Origin: Pseudarthrobacter equi
GTDB taxonomy: Bacteria > Actinomycetota > Actinomycetes > Actinomycetales > Micrococcaceae
Length of the DNA stretch: 64,000 nt
Assembly: GCF_900105535.1 (NCBI RefSeq)
Contig: NZ_LT629779.1
Span: forward strand, 2,356,001 to 2,420,000
Direction: 5' to 3'
A program made the position numbers and the translations under genes. A model generated the notes under the pieces. The model was not told where the DNA came from. It ran no database searches and saw nothing but the letters and a program-made list of their open reading frames with translations. Positions 17,077 to 25,613 of this stretch are shown in pieces. Positions within the stretch are counted from its first letter, which is position 1. The number at the start of each line of letters is the position of its first letter.

Positions 17077-17817
17077 ATGTCCCGTTTTGACGGACGAGTC
17101 GCCATCATCACCGGAGGAGCCAGCGGCATCGGCCGGGCAACTGCCGTCCGCTTTGCCGGCGAAGGCGGGTCCGTGGTGGTTGCGGACATCCAGGACGAAC
17201 TGGCCGCCCAGGTGGCCGCAGAGATCGGCGCCGCCGGCGGGCACGCGCGGGCCTTCCACCTGGACGTGACCAGCGAGTCCGGCTGGGCGGGCGTCGTAGC
17301 TTTCGCCCTTGAGGAATTCGGCAGGCTCGACGTACTGGTCAACAACGCGGGCATCGGCGACAACCAGGCCATCGAAGACACCAGCCTTGAGACGTATGCC
17401 AAGGTGGTGGCCGTGACGCAGACCAGCGTATTCCTCGGCGAAAAGGCCGCAGCGGAAGCCCTGAAGGCGTCCGGCAACGGTGCCGTGGTCAACGTGTCCT
17501 CCATGTTCGGCATCGTGGGTGGCTTCGGAACCTCTCCCGCTTACGCGGCGGCCAAGGGCGCCGTTCGCACCCTGACCAAGAACACCGCACTCGGCTGGGC
17601 CACCCAGGGAATCCGCGTGAACTCCGTCCACCCCGGCTTCATCGACACCCCGATCCTCGGTGACACGGACCGGAAGCTCCTGACGGACACCACGCCCATG
17701 GCCCGGCTGGGCCGTCCCGAGGACGTTGCCGCCGTCATTCTCTTCGCCGCCAGCGACGACGCCGCGTTCATGACCGGGTCCGAACTGGTGGTCGACGGCG
17801 GCTACACCGCCCGCTGA
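17077..17817 (+). CDS. Short-chain dehydrogenase/reductase (classical SDR)
   Basis: A 246-residue NAD(H)-dependent dehydrogenase. The ATG at 17077 follows GGAAAGGAAG. It has the cofactor motif TGGASGIG, an Asp37 at the end of the second strand that favours NAD, NNAG at 89-92, and the catalytic set Ser142 (NVSSMFG), Tyr156 and Lys160 (YAAAK). The C-terminal MTGSELVVDGGYTAR is typical of classical SDRs. It is the first gene of an operon with a zinc alcohol dehydrogenase, under a divergent TetR regulator, which suggests oxidation of an alcohol or cyclic alcohol. The substrate is not evident. Confidence 0.93.
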   Translation: MSRFDGRVAIITGGASGIGRATAVRFAGEGGSVVVADIQDELAAQVAAEIGAAGGHARAFHLDVTSESGWAGVVAFALEEFGRLDVLVNNAGIGDNQAIEDTSLETYAKVVAVTQTSVFLGEKAAAEALKASGNGAVVNVSSMFGIVGGFGTSPAYAAAKGAVRTLTKNTALGWATQGIRVNSVHPGFIDTPILGDTDRKLLTDTTPMARLGRPEDVAAVILFAASDDAAFMTGSELVVDGGYTAR

Positions 17818-17876
17818 CCGGACCGCCTCCGGGCATCCAACCAAACACCATGCAGCAGAAACAGGAAGGGCATCGC

Positions 17877-18923
17877 ATGCGCGCGATCGTATTCAAGGAA
17901 TGGCAGCAGTTTCCCGCACTCGAGGACGTGGACCGGCCCACCCCCGGTCCAGGCGAGGTGCTGCTGAAGGTGGCCGGTGCCGGAGCCTGCCACTCTGACG
18001 TCAGCATCTTCGAGGACTTCACGGCCGAAGTTCCCGGGAACATGACCAAGGGCTTCGTGCTGGGCCACGAGAACTCGGGGTGGGTGGAGGAATTGGGCGC
18101 GGGAGTGGGCGGCATTGAGGTGGGTGCCGCCTACCTGGTCTACGGTCCCATCGGCTGCGGCCACTGCAAGGCCTGTTCCCGCGGCCAGGACACCTACTGC
18201 GAGAACGCCGCAACCAACCCTTACCTGGGTATCGGCCTGGGCCGCGACGGCGGCATGGCTGAGTACGTCACGGTCCCCGTCCGCAACCTGATCCCGCTCG
18301 GCGATGCGGATCCCATCGCGGCGGCACCGCTGGCCGACGCCGCCCTGACTCCGTACCACGCCATCAAGACAGCACTGCCGCACCTGAACGGCGGCGGACG
18401 CTATGCGCTGGTGGTGGGGCTAGGTGGCCTGGGACAGATCGCCGTCCAGATCCTCAAGGCCCTGACCGGAGCCACCGTCATTGCCACGGACATGAAGCCC
18501 GAGGCGATGGCCAAGGCGGAAGCGGCAGGGGCCATCACGGTTCCCGGCGGCCCGGACCAGGTGGCACGGATCCGGGAAATCACCGGCGGCCGCGGCGTGG
18601 ACGCCGCCTTCGACTTCGTCGGTGTTACTCCGACGATCGCCACCGCCACCGGTTCGATGGCGGTGGGCGGGCGGCTGACCGTCGTCGGGATTGCCGGCGG
18701 CGTACACGAATGGACGTTCTTCAACACCCCCTATGAGTCCACCATCACCAACACCTATTGGGGAACCATCGAGGAACTCCACGAAGTGGTGGACATGTAC
18801 CGGGCGGGGCAGATCATCCCGGAAATCGAAACCTTTTCCCTGGATGACGGACTCACCGCATACCGGAAGCTGGCGGACGGGCAGCTGAGTGCCCGCGCCG
18901 TGGTGGTTCCGCACCAGGCCTAG
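17877..18923 (+). CDS. Zinc-dependent alcohol dehydrogenase (medium-chain)
   Basis: A 348-residue medium-chain dehydrogenase. The ATG at 17877 has AGGAAGGG about seven bases upstream and is preferred to the one at 17850. Catalytic zinc ligands are visible as Cys38 (GACHSDV) and His64-Glu65 (LGHENSG); structural zinc cysteines are 94, 97, 100 and 108 (GCGHCKACSRGQDTYC). The cofactor site VGLGGLGQIAVQ is followed by ATDMK, whose Asp favours NAD. It lies 59 bases after the SDR stop on the same strand and ends at a strong hairpin, so the two form one operon for successive alcohol oxidations. Confidence 0.93.
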   Translation: MRAIVFKEWQQFPALEDVDRPTPGPGEVLLKVAGAGACHSDVSIFEDFTAEVPGNMTKGFVLGHENSGWVEELGAGVGGIEVGAAYLVYGPIGCGHCKACSRGQDTYCENAATNPYLGIGLGRDGGMAEYVTVPVRNLIPLGDADPIAAAPLADAALTPYHAIKTALPHLNGGGRYALVVGLGGLGQIAVQILKALTGATVIATDMKPEAMAKAEAAGAITVPGGPDQVARIREITGGRGVDAAFDFVGVTPTIATATGSMAVGGRLTVVGIAGGVHEWTFFNTPYESTITNTYWGTIEELHEVVDMYRAGQIIPEIETFSLDDGLTAYRKLADGQLSARAVVVPHQA

Positions 18924-18928
18924 GACGT

Positions 18929-18956
18929 GGTGGCCGGGCTGAACGGTCCGGCCACC
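18929..18956 (+). terminator. Strong hairpin after the alcohol dehydrogenase gene
   Basis: GGTGGCCGG (18929-18937) pairs perfectly with CCGGCCACC (18948-18956) across a ten-base loop, starting five bases after the stop codon. It is the probable terminator of the SDR operon. Confidence 0.65.
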
Positions 18957-19062
18957 GCTTACAGACCAGAAGGCCAGCGGGAGCACCCGCCGAAGCGCGT
19001 ACCTGGCCGGGAATATGGTTGAATCCCTCGATTAGGGGGAGGACGGGGATTACCGTAGAGGG

Positions 19063-20451
19063 GTGACTGACCGTCCCGAAATCTCCACTGTTGGCGAACT
19101 GCGTGCCGCGGGTCATGTCCTCAAGGACCTGCGCCACGAAATCCGAGACAACCTGCTGGCCGCGCTCGCGGACGGGCGGGATCCCTGGCCCGGGCTTTAC
19201 GGGTTTGGCCGAACCGTCCTGCCCCAACTGGAGCGGGCGCTGATCGCCGGGCATGACCTGGTGCTGCTGGGCGAACGGGGCCAGGGCAAGACCCGCGTGC
19301 TGCGCACGCTGGCCGGACTGCTCGACGAATGGTCACCTGTCATCGACGGCTCAGAGCTGAACGAACACCCCTATGAACCGATCACGGAAGCCTCGCGGGC
19401 CCTTGCCGACTCGGAGGGGGACAGGCTGCGGGTCGCCTGGCGGCACCGCTCGGAGCGGTACGTGGAGAAGCTCGCCACCCCGGACACCTCCGTGGCGGAC
19501 CTCATCGGCGACGTGGACCCCATGCGGGTGGCCGAGGGCCGCCGCCTGGGCGACCCCGAAACCATCCACTACGGACTGATTCCGCGCTCCAACCGCGGCA
19601 TCATCGCCATCAACGAACTTCCGGACCTTGCCGAGCGGATCCAGGTGGCCATGCTCAACGTGATGGAGGAACGGGACATCCAGATCCGCGGCTACGTGCT
19701 GCGGCTGCCGCTGGACGTCCTGGTGGTGGCATCGGCGAACCCCGAGGACTACACCAACCGCGGCCGGATCATCACCCCGCTGAAGGACCGCTTCGGAGCC
19801 GAGATCCGCACCCATTACCCCATCGAACTGGAGGATGAGGTTGCCGTCATCCGGCAGGAGGGGCGGCTCGTGGCGGACGTACCGGCCGTCATCCTGGAGA
19901 TCCTCGCCAGGTACACGCGTGCACTGCGGCATTCACCAGCCATCAACCAGACGTCCGGAGTCTCCGCACGCTTCGCCATCGCCGGCGCGGAGACTGTGGC
20001 AGCCGCGGCCCTGCGCAGGGCCAGCCTCCGCGGTGAGGACCAGGCCGTGGCCCGCATCATCGACCTGGAACCGGCCGTGGAAGTCCTCAGCGGCAAGCTG
20101 GAATTTGAATCCGGGGAGGAAGGCCGCGAACAGGGCATCCTTGACCACCTCCTGCGCACCGCCACCGCAGAAGCCGTCAGGGCCCACTTCCAAGGCATCG
20201 ACATGGGGCCGCTCGTGGCCGCGCTCGACGGCCACAGGACCGTCACCACCGGCGGCCAAGTGACGGCGAAGGAGTTCCTGGGCAACCTCCCCTCGCTGAA
20301 CGGATCAGGGTTGTACGACCTGATTGGCAAGCGAATGGGTGCGCAGAACGACGGACAGCGCGCCGCCGCCGTCGAACTGGCCCTCGAAGGGCTGTACCTC
20401 GGCCGGCGGATCTCCAAAGAGGCCGACGACGACGAAACGGTCTACGGCTGA
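19063..20451 (+). CDS. MoxR/magnesium-chelatase-type AAA+ ATPase
   Basis: A 462-residue AAA+ ATPase starting at GTG 19063. Walker A is GERGQGKT at residues 70-77; Walker B lies in RGIIAINELPDL near residue 185, followed by VMEERDIQIRGYVLRLPLDVLVVASANPEDYTNRGRIITPLKDRFGAEI, the sensor-1 and arginine-finger region typical of ChlI/MoxR proteins. The gene is followed 31 bases later by a VWA-domain gene. MoxR ATPases act with VWA partners to remodel or activate protein complexes. No target is encoded nearby, so the client is unknown. Confidence 0.92.
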   Translation: MTDRPEISTVGELRAAGHVLKDLRHEIRDNLLAALADGRDPWPGLYGFGRTVLPQLERALIAGHDLVLLGERGQGKTRVLRTLAGLLDEWSPVIDGSELNEHPYEPITEASRALADSEGDRLRVAWRHRSERYVEKLATPDTSVADLIGDVDPMRVAEGRRLGDPETIHYGLIPRSNRGIIAINELPDLAERIQVAMLNVMEERDIQIRGYVLRLPLDVLVVASANPEDYTNRGRIITPLKDRFGAEIRTHYPIELEDEVAVIRQEGRLVADVPAVILEILARYTRALRHSPAINQTSGVSARFAIAGAETVAAAALRRASLRGEDQAVARIIDLEPAVEVLSGKLEFESGEEGREQGILDHLLRTATAEAVRAHFQGIDMGPLVAALDGHRTVTTGGQVTAKEFLGNLPSLNGSGLYDLIGKRMGAQNDGQRAAAVELALEGLYLGRRISKEADDDETVYG

Positions 20452-20482
20452 CACCAGGCCTGCAGCCACAACAGGAGGCAGC

Positions 20483-22483
20483 ATGACCCTTCACGACAGG
20501 TCACGGTACGGCCGGTACGCCGGTGGCCCGGACCCGCTGGCACCGCCGGTTGACCTGGCCGAGGCACTCGACGCCGTGGCCGAGGACGTAATGGACGGCT
20601 ACTCGCCCCGCCATGCCCTGCAGGAGTTCCTCCGGCGCGGCGGCCGGGACCGGGACGGCCTGGACACCCTGGCCCGCCGCGTGCAGGAACGACGCAGGGA
20701 CCTGCTGAACCGGCACCGGCTGGACGGTACGCTCGATGAGGTGCGCAAACTGCTGGACACTGCCGTCCTGGAGGAGCGCAAGCAGCTGGCCAGGGACGCC
20801 ATGATGGACAACACCGACCGCGCCATCCGGGAGATGCAACTGCAGAACCTGCCGCCGTCCACGGCAGCGGCCGTCAACGAACTTGCCTCCTACGACTGGC
20901 AGTCGGGCACCGCCAGGGAAGCGTACAAACGCATCAAGGACCTCCTGGGACGCGAAGTCCTGGACCAGCGGTTCGCCGGCATGAAGCAGGCCCTGGAGAA
21001 CGCCACAGACGAGGACCGCGAAGCCGTCAGCGACATGCTCCGCGCCCTGAACGGACTCCTGGGCAAGCACCGCCGGGGCGAGGACACCGCGGCGGACTTC
21101 CAGGAGTTCATGGCAAAGCACGGGCAGCACTTTCCCGAAAACCCGCAGTCGGTCGAAGAGCTGGTGGACGCGCTGGCCAAACGGTCCGCCGCCGCACAGC
21201 GGCTCCTGCAGTCCATGTCGCCGGAGCAGCGCGAAGAGCTGATGCGCCTCTCCGCCCAGGCCTTCGGCTCGGCCGGCCTGATGGACCAGCTCAACGAACT
21301 CGACGGAAACCTCCAGGCGCTGCGGCCCGGCGAAGACTGGAATGGTTCGGAGGCCTTCGACGGGCAGGAAGGCCTGGGCCTGGGGGATGGCACTGGAGTC
21401 CTGCAGGACCTGGCGGAGCTGGACGGACTGTCGGAACAGCTGTCGCAGTCCTACAACGGCTCACGCCTGGACGACCTTGACCTCGACTCCCTCACCCGCC
21501 AGCTGGGGCCGGACGCCGCCGTCAGCGCCCGCACCCTGGCCGAGATCGAGCGTGCCATGGAGGACGGCGGCTACCTGCGCCGGGGGCCCGATGGCGACCT
21601 CCGCCTGTCCCCACAGGCTGTGCGGCGGCTCGGCAAGTCCCTGCTGCAGGACACCGCACGGCAGCTGTCCGGGCGGCAGGGGCAGCGGGACACCCGACTG
21701 GCCGGAGCGGCCGGAGAGCAGACCGGTTCCAGCCGTCCCTGGGAGTTCGGGGATGCCGAACCCTGGGACGTCACCCGCACCATGACCAACGCGATCCAGC
21801 GCACCATGTCCGACGGCGGGAACCCGGCCCGGGAACTCCGGCTCACCCCGGAAGACATCGAGGTGGCCGAAACAGAAGCCCGCAGCCAGGCCGCCGTGGT
21901 GCTCCTGGTTGACGTGTCCTTCTCCATGGCCGCCGAGGGGCGGTGGGTGCCGATGAAACGGACGGCCCTGGCACTGCACCACCTGATCTCCACCCGGTTC
22001 CGCGGCGACCGGCTGCAGCTGGTCACGTTCGGCCGCTATGCGCAGTCCATGGACATCGGTGAACTTACTGCACTGCCGGCACTCCGGGAGCAGGGGACCA
22101 ACCTGCACCACGGGCTGCTGCTGGCCGGGCGCTTCTTCCGCCGGCACCCGTCCATGCAGCACGTCCTGCTGGTGGTGACCGACGGCGAGCCGACGGCACA
22201 CCTGCTTCCGGACGGCGACTCATGGTTCAACTGGCCGCCGGACACCGAAACCATCCGCGTCACAGTCGCCGAGCTGGACCGGCTGGGGCGCTCCGGCGTG
22301 CAGGCCACGTTCTTCCGGCTCGGTGACGACCCGGGGCTGGAACGCTTTGTGCAGCGGATGGCCCGCCGGATCGACGCGCGGGTGGTGGCGCCGGACGTCG
22401 GCGGCCTGGGCGCCGCAGTGGTGGGGGAGTACCTGCGCGCCCACGTCCGCAGCTCCTACAGCGACACCGACTGGGCCCTCTAG
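20483..22483 (+). CDS. VWA-domain protein, partner of MoxR ATPase
   Basis: A 666-residue soluble protein. The ATG at 20483 has AGGAGG seven bases upstream. The first two thirds are charged and helical, with no domain I recognise, including the FLRRGGRDRDGLDTLARRVQERRRDLL segment. The C-terminal VWA domain holds a MIDAS site: DVSFS at about 477-481 (AAVVLLVDVSFSMAA), a Thr-containing strand, and VVTDGEPTAHL. It fits ChlD/CoxE-like partners of MoxR ATPases. The two genes form a closed two-gene module before the convergent debranching gene. Confidence 0.9.
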   Translation: MTLHDRSRYGRYAGGPDPLAPPVDLAEALDAVAEDVMDGYSPRHALQEFLRRGGRDRDGLDTLARRVQERRRDLLNRHRLDGTLDEVRKLLDTAVLEERKQLARDAMMDNTDRAIREMQLQNLPPSTAAAVNELASYDWQSGTAREAYKRIKDLLGREVLDQRFAGMKQALENATDEDREAVSDMLRALNGLLGKHRRGEDTAADFQEFMAKHGQHFPENPQSVEELVDALAKRSAAAQRLLQSMSPEQREELMRLSAQAFGSAGLMDQLNELDGNLQALRPGEDWNGSEAFDGQEGLGLGDGTGVLQDLAELDGLSEQLSQSYNGSRLDDLDLDSLTRQLGPDAAVSARTLAEIERAMEDGGYLRRGPDGDLRLSPQAVRRLGKSLLQDTARQLSGRQGQRDTRLAGAAGEQTGSSRPWEFGDAEPWDVTRTMTNAIQRTMSDGGNPARELRLTPEDIEVAETEARSQAAVVLLVDVSFSMAAEGRWVPMKRTALALHHLISTRFRGDRLQLVTFGRYAQSMDIGELTALPALREQGTNLHHGLLLAGRFFRRHPSMQHVLLVVTDGEPTAHLLPDGDSWFNWPPDTETIRVTVAELDRLGRSGVQATFFRLGDDPGLERFVQRMARRIDARVVAPDVGGLGAAVVGEYLRAHVRSSYSDTDWAL

Positions 22484-22507
22484 CCCGGACCTGACGCTCG
22501 CGGCCGG

Positions 22508-24712
22508 CTAGTGCCCGCTGTTCGGGGCCTTGCCGTTTGGAGCCTTGCTGTTTGTAGGCCTGCCGTCCCCGGCGGCAGGGGTATCCAGGCCTGCCTCCGA
22601 AATGAGTTCGGTCAGCCAGGGGCGGTGCTCGCGGTGGAACGTGAGGCCCTCCGGCAAGCCCTGGACGGTGGGTTCGGAGCCTGTGATGTCGATCGTGATC
22701 CGGCCGCCGGCCAGTGGCGCGTTGGTGATGTGCAGGTTTCCATAGGATTCGGGCAGGGCCGGGTCCATCCAGAAGCCGCCGCGGGACACGTGGGCGTCGT
22801 ACCGCATCAGGCTGGTGATCAGCATGATCGGAGTGGTGGCCGCCCAGGCCTGCGGCGAACAGGCGGTGGGGTACGGAACCGGCTCGGCCACCTGCTCCCG
22901 GCTGAAGCCGCAAAACAACTCCGGCAACCGGCCGCCGGAAAACTCTGCCGCTTCAAGCAAGGCTGTGGCGATCCGCTGGGCCTCCTCCACGAAGCCGTAG
23001 CGCATCAGGCCGGCCGCGATGATGGCATTGTCGTGCGGCCAGACTGACCCATTGTGGTAGCTGGCCGGATTGTAGGCGCCCATGTCGGAAGCCAGGGTCC
23101 GGACGCCCCAGCCGCTGAACATCTCCGGTGACATGAGCCGTTCCGCCACCATCGGCACCTTGTCATCATCAACGATCCCGTGCCACAGGCACTGCCCCAT
23201 ATTGGAGGCACACGAGTCCACCGGCCGTTTGCGGCCGTCCAGGGCGATCGCAAAGTACCCGCGGTCCGGCAGCCAGAATTCCTCGTTGAACCTCTTCTTG
23301 AGCTGGGCCGCCTCATCGGTGAGCCGGGCAGCCAGCGGTGCGTCCCCGGCGTCGTACGCCATCCACGCCCGGGACAGCAGCGCGGAGTACACCAGCGCCT
23401 GTACCTCGCACAGCGCGATGGGTGGTTCGGCCAACGTTCCGCCGGCAAAATTGATGCCGTCCCACGAGTCCTTCCAGCCCTGGTTGAGGAGGCCCTGGTC
23501 ATTGAGGCGCGAGTACTCCACGAAGCCGTCGCCGTCCTTGTCGCCATAGTTTCGGACCCAGTCCAGGGCGCGATCGGCGTTGGGCAGGAGCGCGGCGATG
23601 CTGTCCCTGCCGAAACCCCAACGGCTCACCGACGCCAGGGTCATCACGAACTGCGGGGTGGCATCCACGCTGCCGTAGTACACGGACTTGCCGCCCAGCG
23701 CCAAGCCTGACGAGACTCCCAACCGCACCTCGTGGAGGATCTTGCCGGGCTCCTCCTCACTCATGGGGTCCACCACCTTGCCCTGGCGGTCGGCCAAGGT
23801 CTGCAGCGTGCCCAGCGCCAGCGACGGGTCCACGGGCAGGGCCATTTCCGATGCCCACAGGGAGTCGCGCCCGAACAGGGTCATGAACCAGGGCGCTCCG
23901 GCTGCCACCACGATCCGTTCCGGATGGGCAGGGTCCGTGATCCGAAGTGCGCCGAGATCGTCATAGCTGCGCCGGAGGGTCCGTTCGATGGACCGGTTGG
24001 TCATCTGCAGCCTGGGGATCCGCGATACCCATTCCTGATGCCGGAGGTCGCTCGGCGACGGTCCGTGTCCGGCCGGCCGCCGGATGTCCTGCCTGCCGGT
24101 GGGGGCGACACTTAGCCGGGCGGTCCACAGGCCATGTCCGGGGACCACGGCCTTGTAGGTCAACCCGCCCGCGGCGGCAACCCCGCCGCGGCCCCGCACC
24201 AGGACCGCCTTCCGGAGGTCCTGCCAGGCGGCGCTGATGATGAGGGAATCGCCGTCGGCCCCGCGTGCCTCCTGCCACCGCCGCTGGACCCTGGCCTCCT
24301 TCACCTCAAAGAGGTCGGCAAAGTCCGCATCAACGCTGAACGTCACGAGGCAGGGGACAGGCTCGGATGAGTAGTTCCGGACGGTCACCTCCTCGACCAT
24401 CCCGGCGGCCGCTTCCCGCAGCCGCTCCACGATCAGGGGGCTGTCCGCGTACCCGTCCGCCCGGGGAACGCGGCCTATGAACAGCGCCCGGTAGGGTTCC
24501 TTGGTTTCTGCCGTCAGCGGCTCGAGGGGCAGCCCGTTCACCGCCAGGGTCCACCCGGAAAGGATGCGGGTATCTTCGTGGAACACCCCGTGCGGAAGCT
24601 CCGGGCGGATATCGCCGTTGGCGGCGGAGATGCAGAATGATGAGCCCTCCACCAGGGTGACGGTCCCCGCCCCCACGGGCCCCGCCGCTGTGTCTGCGTT
24701 CCATCCAGCCAT
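22508..24712 (-). CDS. Glycogen-debranching-type amylo-alpha-1,6-glucosidase
   Basis: A 734-residue protein with an N-terminal GDE-N-bis beta domain (LVEGSSFCISAANGDIRPELPHGVFHEDTRILSGW is its signature, residues about 20-55) and a C-terminal (alpha/alpha)6 barrel. The barrel contains APWFMTLFGRDSLWASEMAL, EYSRLNDQGLLNQGWKDSWDGI and SYHNGSVWPHDNAII, typical of glycogen debranching/MGH1-like hydrolases. It is cytoplasmic, with no signal peptide. No other glycogen gene is nearby, and the true substrate may be another alpha-glucan or a trehalose-like glycoside. It converges with the VWA gene. Confidence 0.9.
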   Translation of the reverse strand: MAGWNADTAAGPVGAGTVTLVEGSSFCISAANGDIRPELPHGVFHEDTRILSGWTLAVNGLPLEPLTAETKEPYRALFIGRVPRADGYADSPLIVERLREAAAGMVEEVTVRNYSSEPVPCLVTFSVDADFADLFEVKEARVQRRWQEARGADGDSLIISAAWQDLRKAVLVRGRGGVAAAGGLTYKAVVPGHGLWTARLSVAPTGRQDIRRPAGHGPSPSDLRHQEWVSRIPRLQMTNRSIERTLRRSYDDLGALRITDPAHPERIVVAAGAPWFMTLFGRDSLWASEMALPVDPSLALGTLQTLADRQGKVVDPMSEEEPGKILHEVRLGVSSGLALGGKSVYYGSVDATPQFVMTLASVSRWGFGRDSIAALLPNADRALDWVRNYGDKDGDGFVEYSRLNDQGLLNQGWKDSWDGINFAGGTLAEPPIALCEVQALVYSALLSRAWMAYDAGDAPLAARLTDEAAQLKKRFNEEFWLPDRGYFAIALDGRKRPVDSCASNMGQCLWHGIVDDDKVPMVAERLMSPEMFSGWGVRTLASDMGAYNPASYHNGSVWPHDNAIIAAGLMRYGFVEEAQRIATALLEAAEFSGGRLPELFCGFSREQVAEPVPYPTACSPQAWAATTPIMLITSLMRYDAHVSRGGFWMDPALPESYGNLHITNAPLAGGRITIDITGSEPTVQGLPEGLTFHREHRPWLTELISEAGLDTPAAGDGRPTNSKAPNGKAPNSGH

Positions 24713-24862
24713 GTCCGCTCCTTTGACGGCGACGACGGTCTCCCGGCGGAATAGACGCTACGCCTCGCGCAGGGCCGGCAAAAGGGGCGGACCCTTGAAC
24801 CGGCGCCCCTCCGGGCATAACATGGCGGCCACATCCACGCCGATCAGTCCAAGGAGCCGGCC

Positions 24863-25492
24863 ATGGGCGCCACACCTGCTGAAACGTCACCAGCAACCCT
24901 GATGGTGGACCTCATCATCTCGCTGGACGGGTATGCCTCCGCCGAGGGGTGGCCCGGCTGGTGGGGACTGGAAGGGCCGGAGTACCTGGCCTGGCTGGAC
25001 GAAGAGGCGGCAAAGAACTACACCTTCCTGCTGGGGGCCAATACGTACCGGCTGATGTACGGAATGTCTGCCCAGGCAGCGGCCGACCGCACCGGGTTCT
25101 CCGCGGAGGAGGGCGCCAGCCTCACCGGCCTGGCCGCCGTGCCCAAGATAGTGTTCTCGTCCACATTGCAGGCGCCCCTGGACTGGCCGAACTCCACCCT
25201 GGTCACCGGGGACGCCGTGGAGGCAGTCCGTGAGTTGAAGCGGACCGCAACAGGACCGCTGAGCACCCTCGGCAGCCTGAAGCTGACCCGGTCATTGCTG
25301 GCCGCGGGCCTGGTGGACCGTTTCCGGCTGGTTGTCTTCCCGGTAATCACCGGCGCCACCGGCCGGGAAAGGATCTACGACGGTTATCCGGACGTGATGC
25401 TGGAGATGGCGCAGAGCAGGACCTTTGACGGGCGGCTGCAGTTGCTGGAGTACGTTCCCACGGTGCTCACCCGCCCGCCCGGCAGCAGGTGA
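24863..25492 (+). CDS. Dihydrofolate reductase family protein (RibD C-terminal type)
   Basis: A 209-residue NADPH-dependent reductase of the RibD-C fold. AAGGAG stands seven bases before the ATG. The N-terminus MVDLIISLDGYASAEGWPG and the middle FLLGANTYRLM and LGSLKLTRSLLAAGLVDRFRLVVFPVITGATGRERIYDG are typical of the family. Most members have unknown substrates, but the founding RibD domain reduces the pyrimidine that follows the GTP cyclohydrolase II step of riboflavin synthesis. It lies 121 bases upstream of a GTP cyclohydrolase II fusion gene on the same strand, which may be meaningful. A promoter lies between them, so they are not one simple operon. Confidence 0.88.
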   Translation: MGATPAETSPATLMVDLIISLDGYASAEGWPGWWGLEGPEYLAWLDEEAAKNYTFLLGANTYRLMYGMSAQAAADRTGFSAEEGASLTGLAAVPKIVFSSTLQAPLDWPNSTLVTGDAVEAVRELKRTATGPLSTLGSLKLTRSLLAAGLVDRFRLVVFPVITGATGRERIYDGYPDVMLEMAQSRTFDGRLQLLEYVPTVLTRPPGSR

Positions 25493-25537
25493 CTGGAGCA
25501 CGCTGCAGGAAAGAGTGTCACCGGAAGACGCAAATGC

Positions 25538-25566
25538 TTGAACATTGAACTAACGGGACGTAGGAT
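25538..25566 (+). promoter_or_regulatory. Promoter of the GTP cyclohydrolase II fusion gene
   Basis: TTGAAC (25538-25543) and TAGGAT (25561-25566) are exactly 17 bases apart and lie 48 bases before the start codon. This is one of the best sigma-70-like promoters in the window. It overlaps the inverted repeat at 25545-25575. Confidence 0.65.
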
Positions 25567-25575
25567 TTAGTTCAA
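25545..25575. promoter_or_regulatory. Inverted-repeat operator around the -10 box
   Basis: TTGAACTAA (25545-25553) and TTAGTTCAA (25567-25575) are perfect inverted repeats 13 bases apart that bracket the -10 box. A second pairing, GCTTGAAC (25536-25543) with GTTCAAGC (25570-25577), and a further CTTCAAG copy (25577-25583) add to the cluster of TTGAA/TTCAA elements. This looks like the site of a MarR- or TetR-type regulator; no such gene lies next to it. Confidence 0.6.
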
Positions 25576-25613
25576 GCTTCAAGTATTTCCCTTTCCGATA
25601 GCCGAGGACCCCC

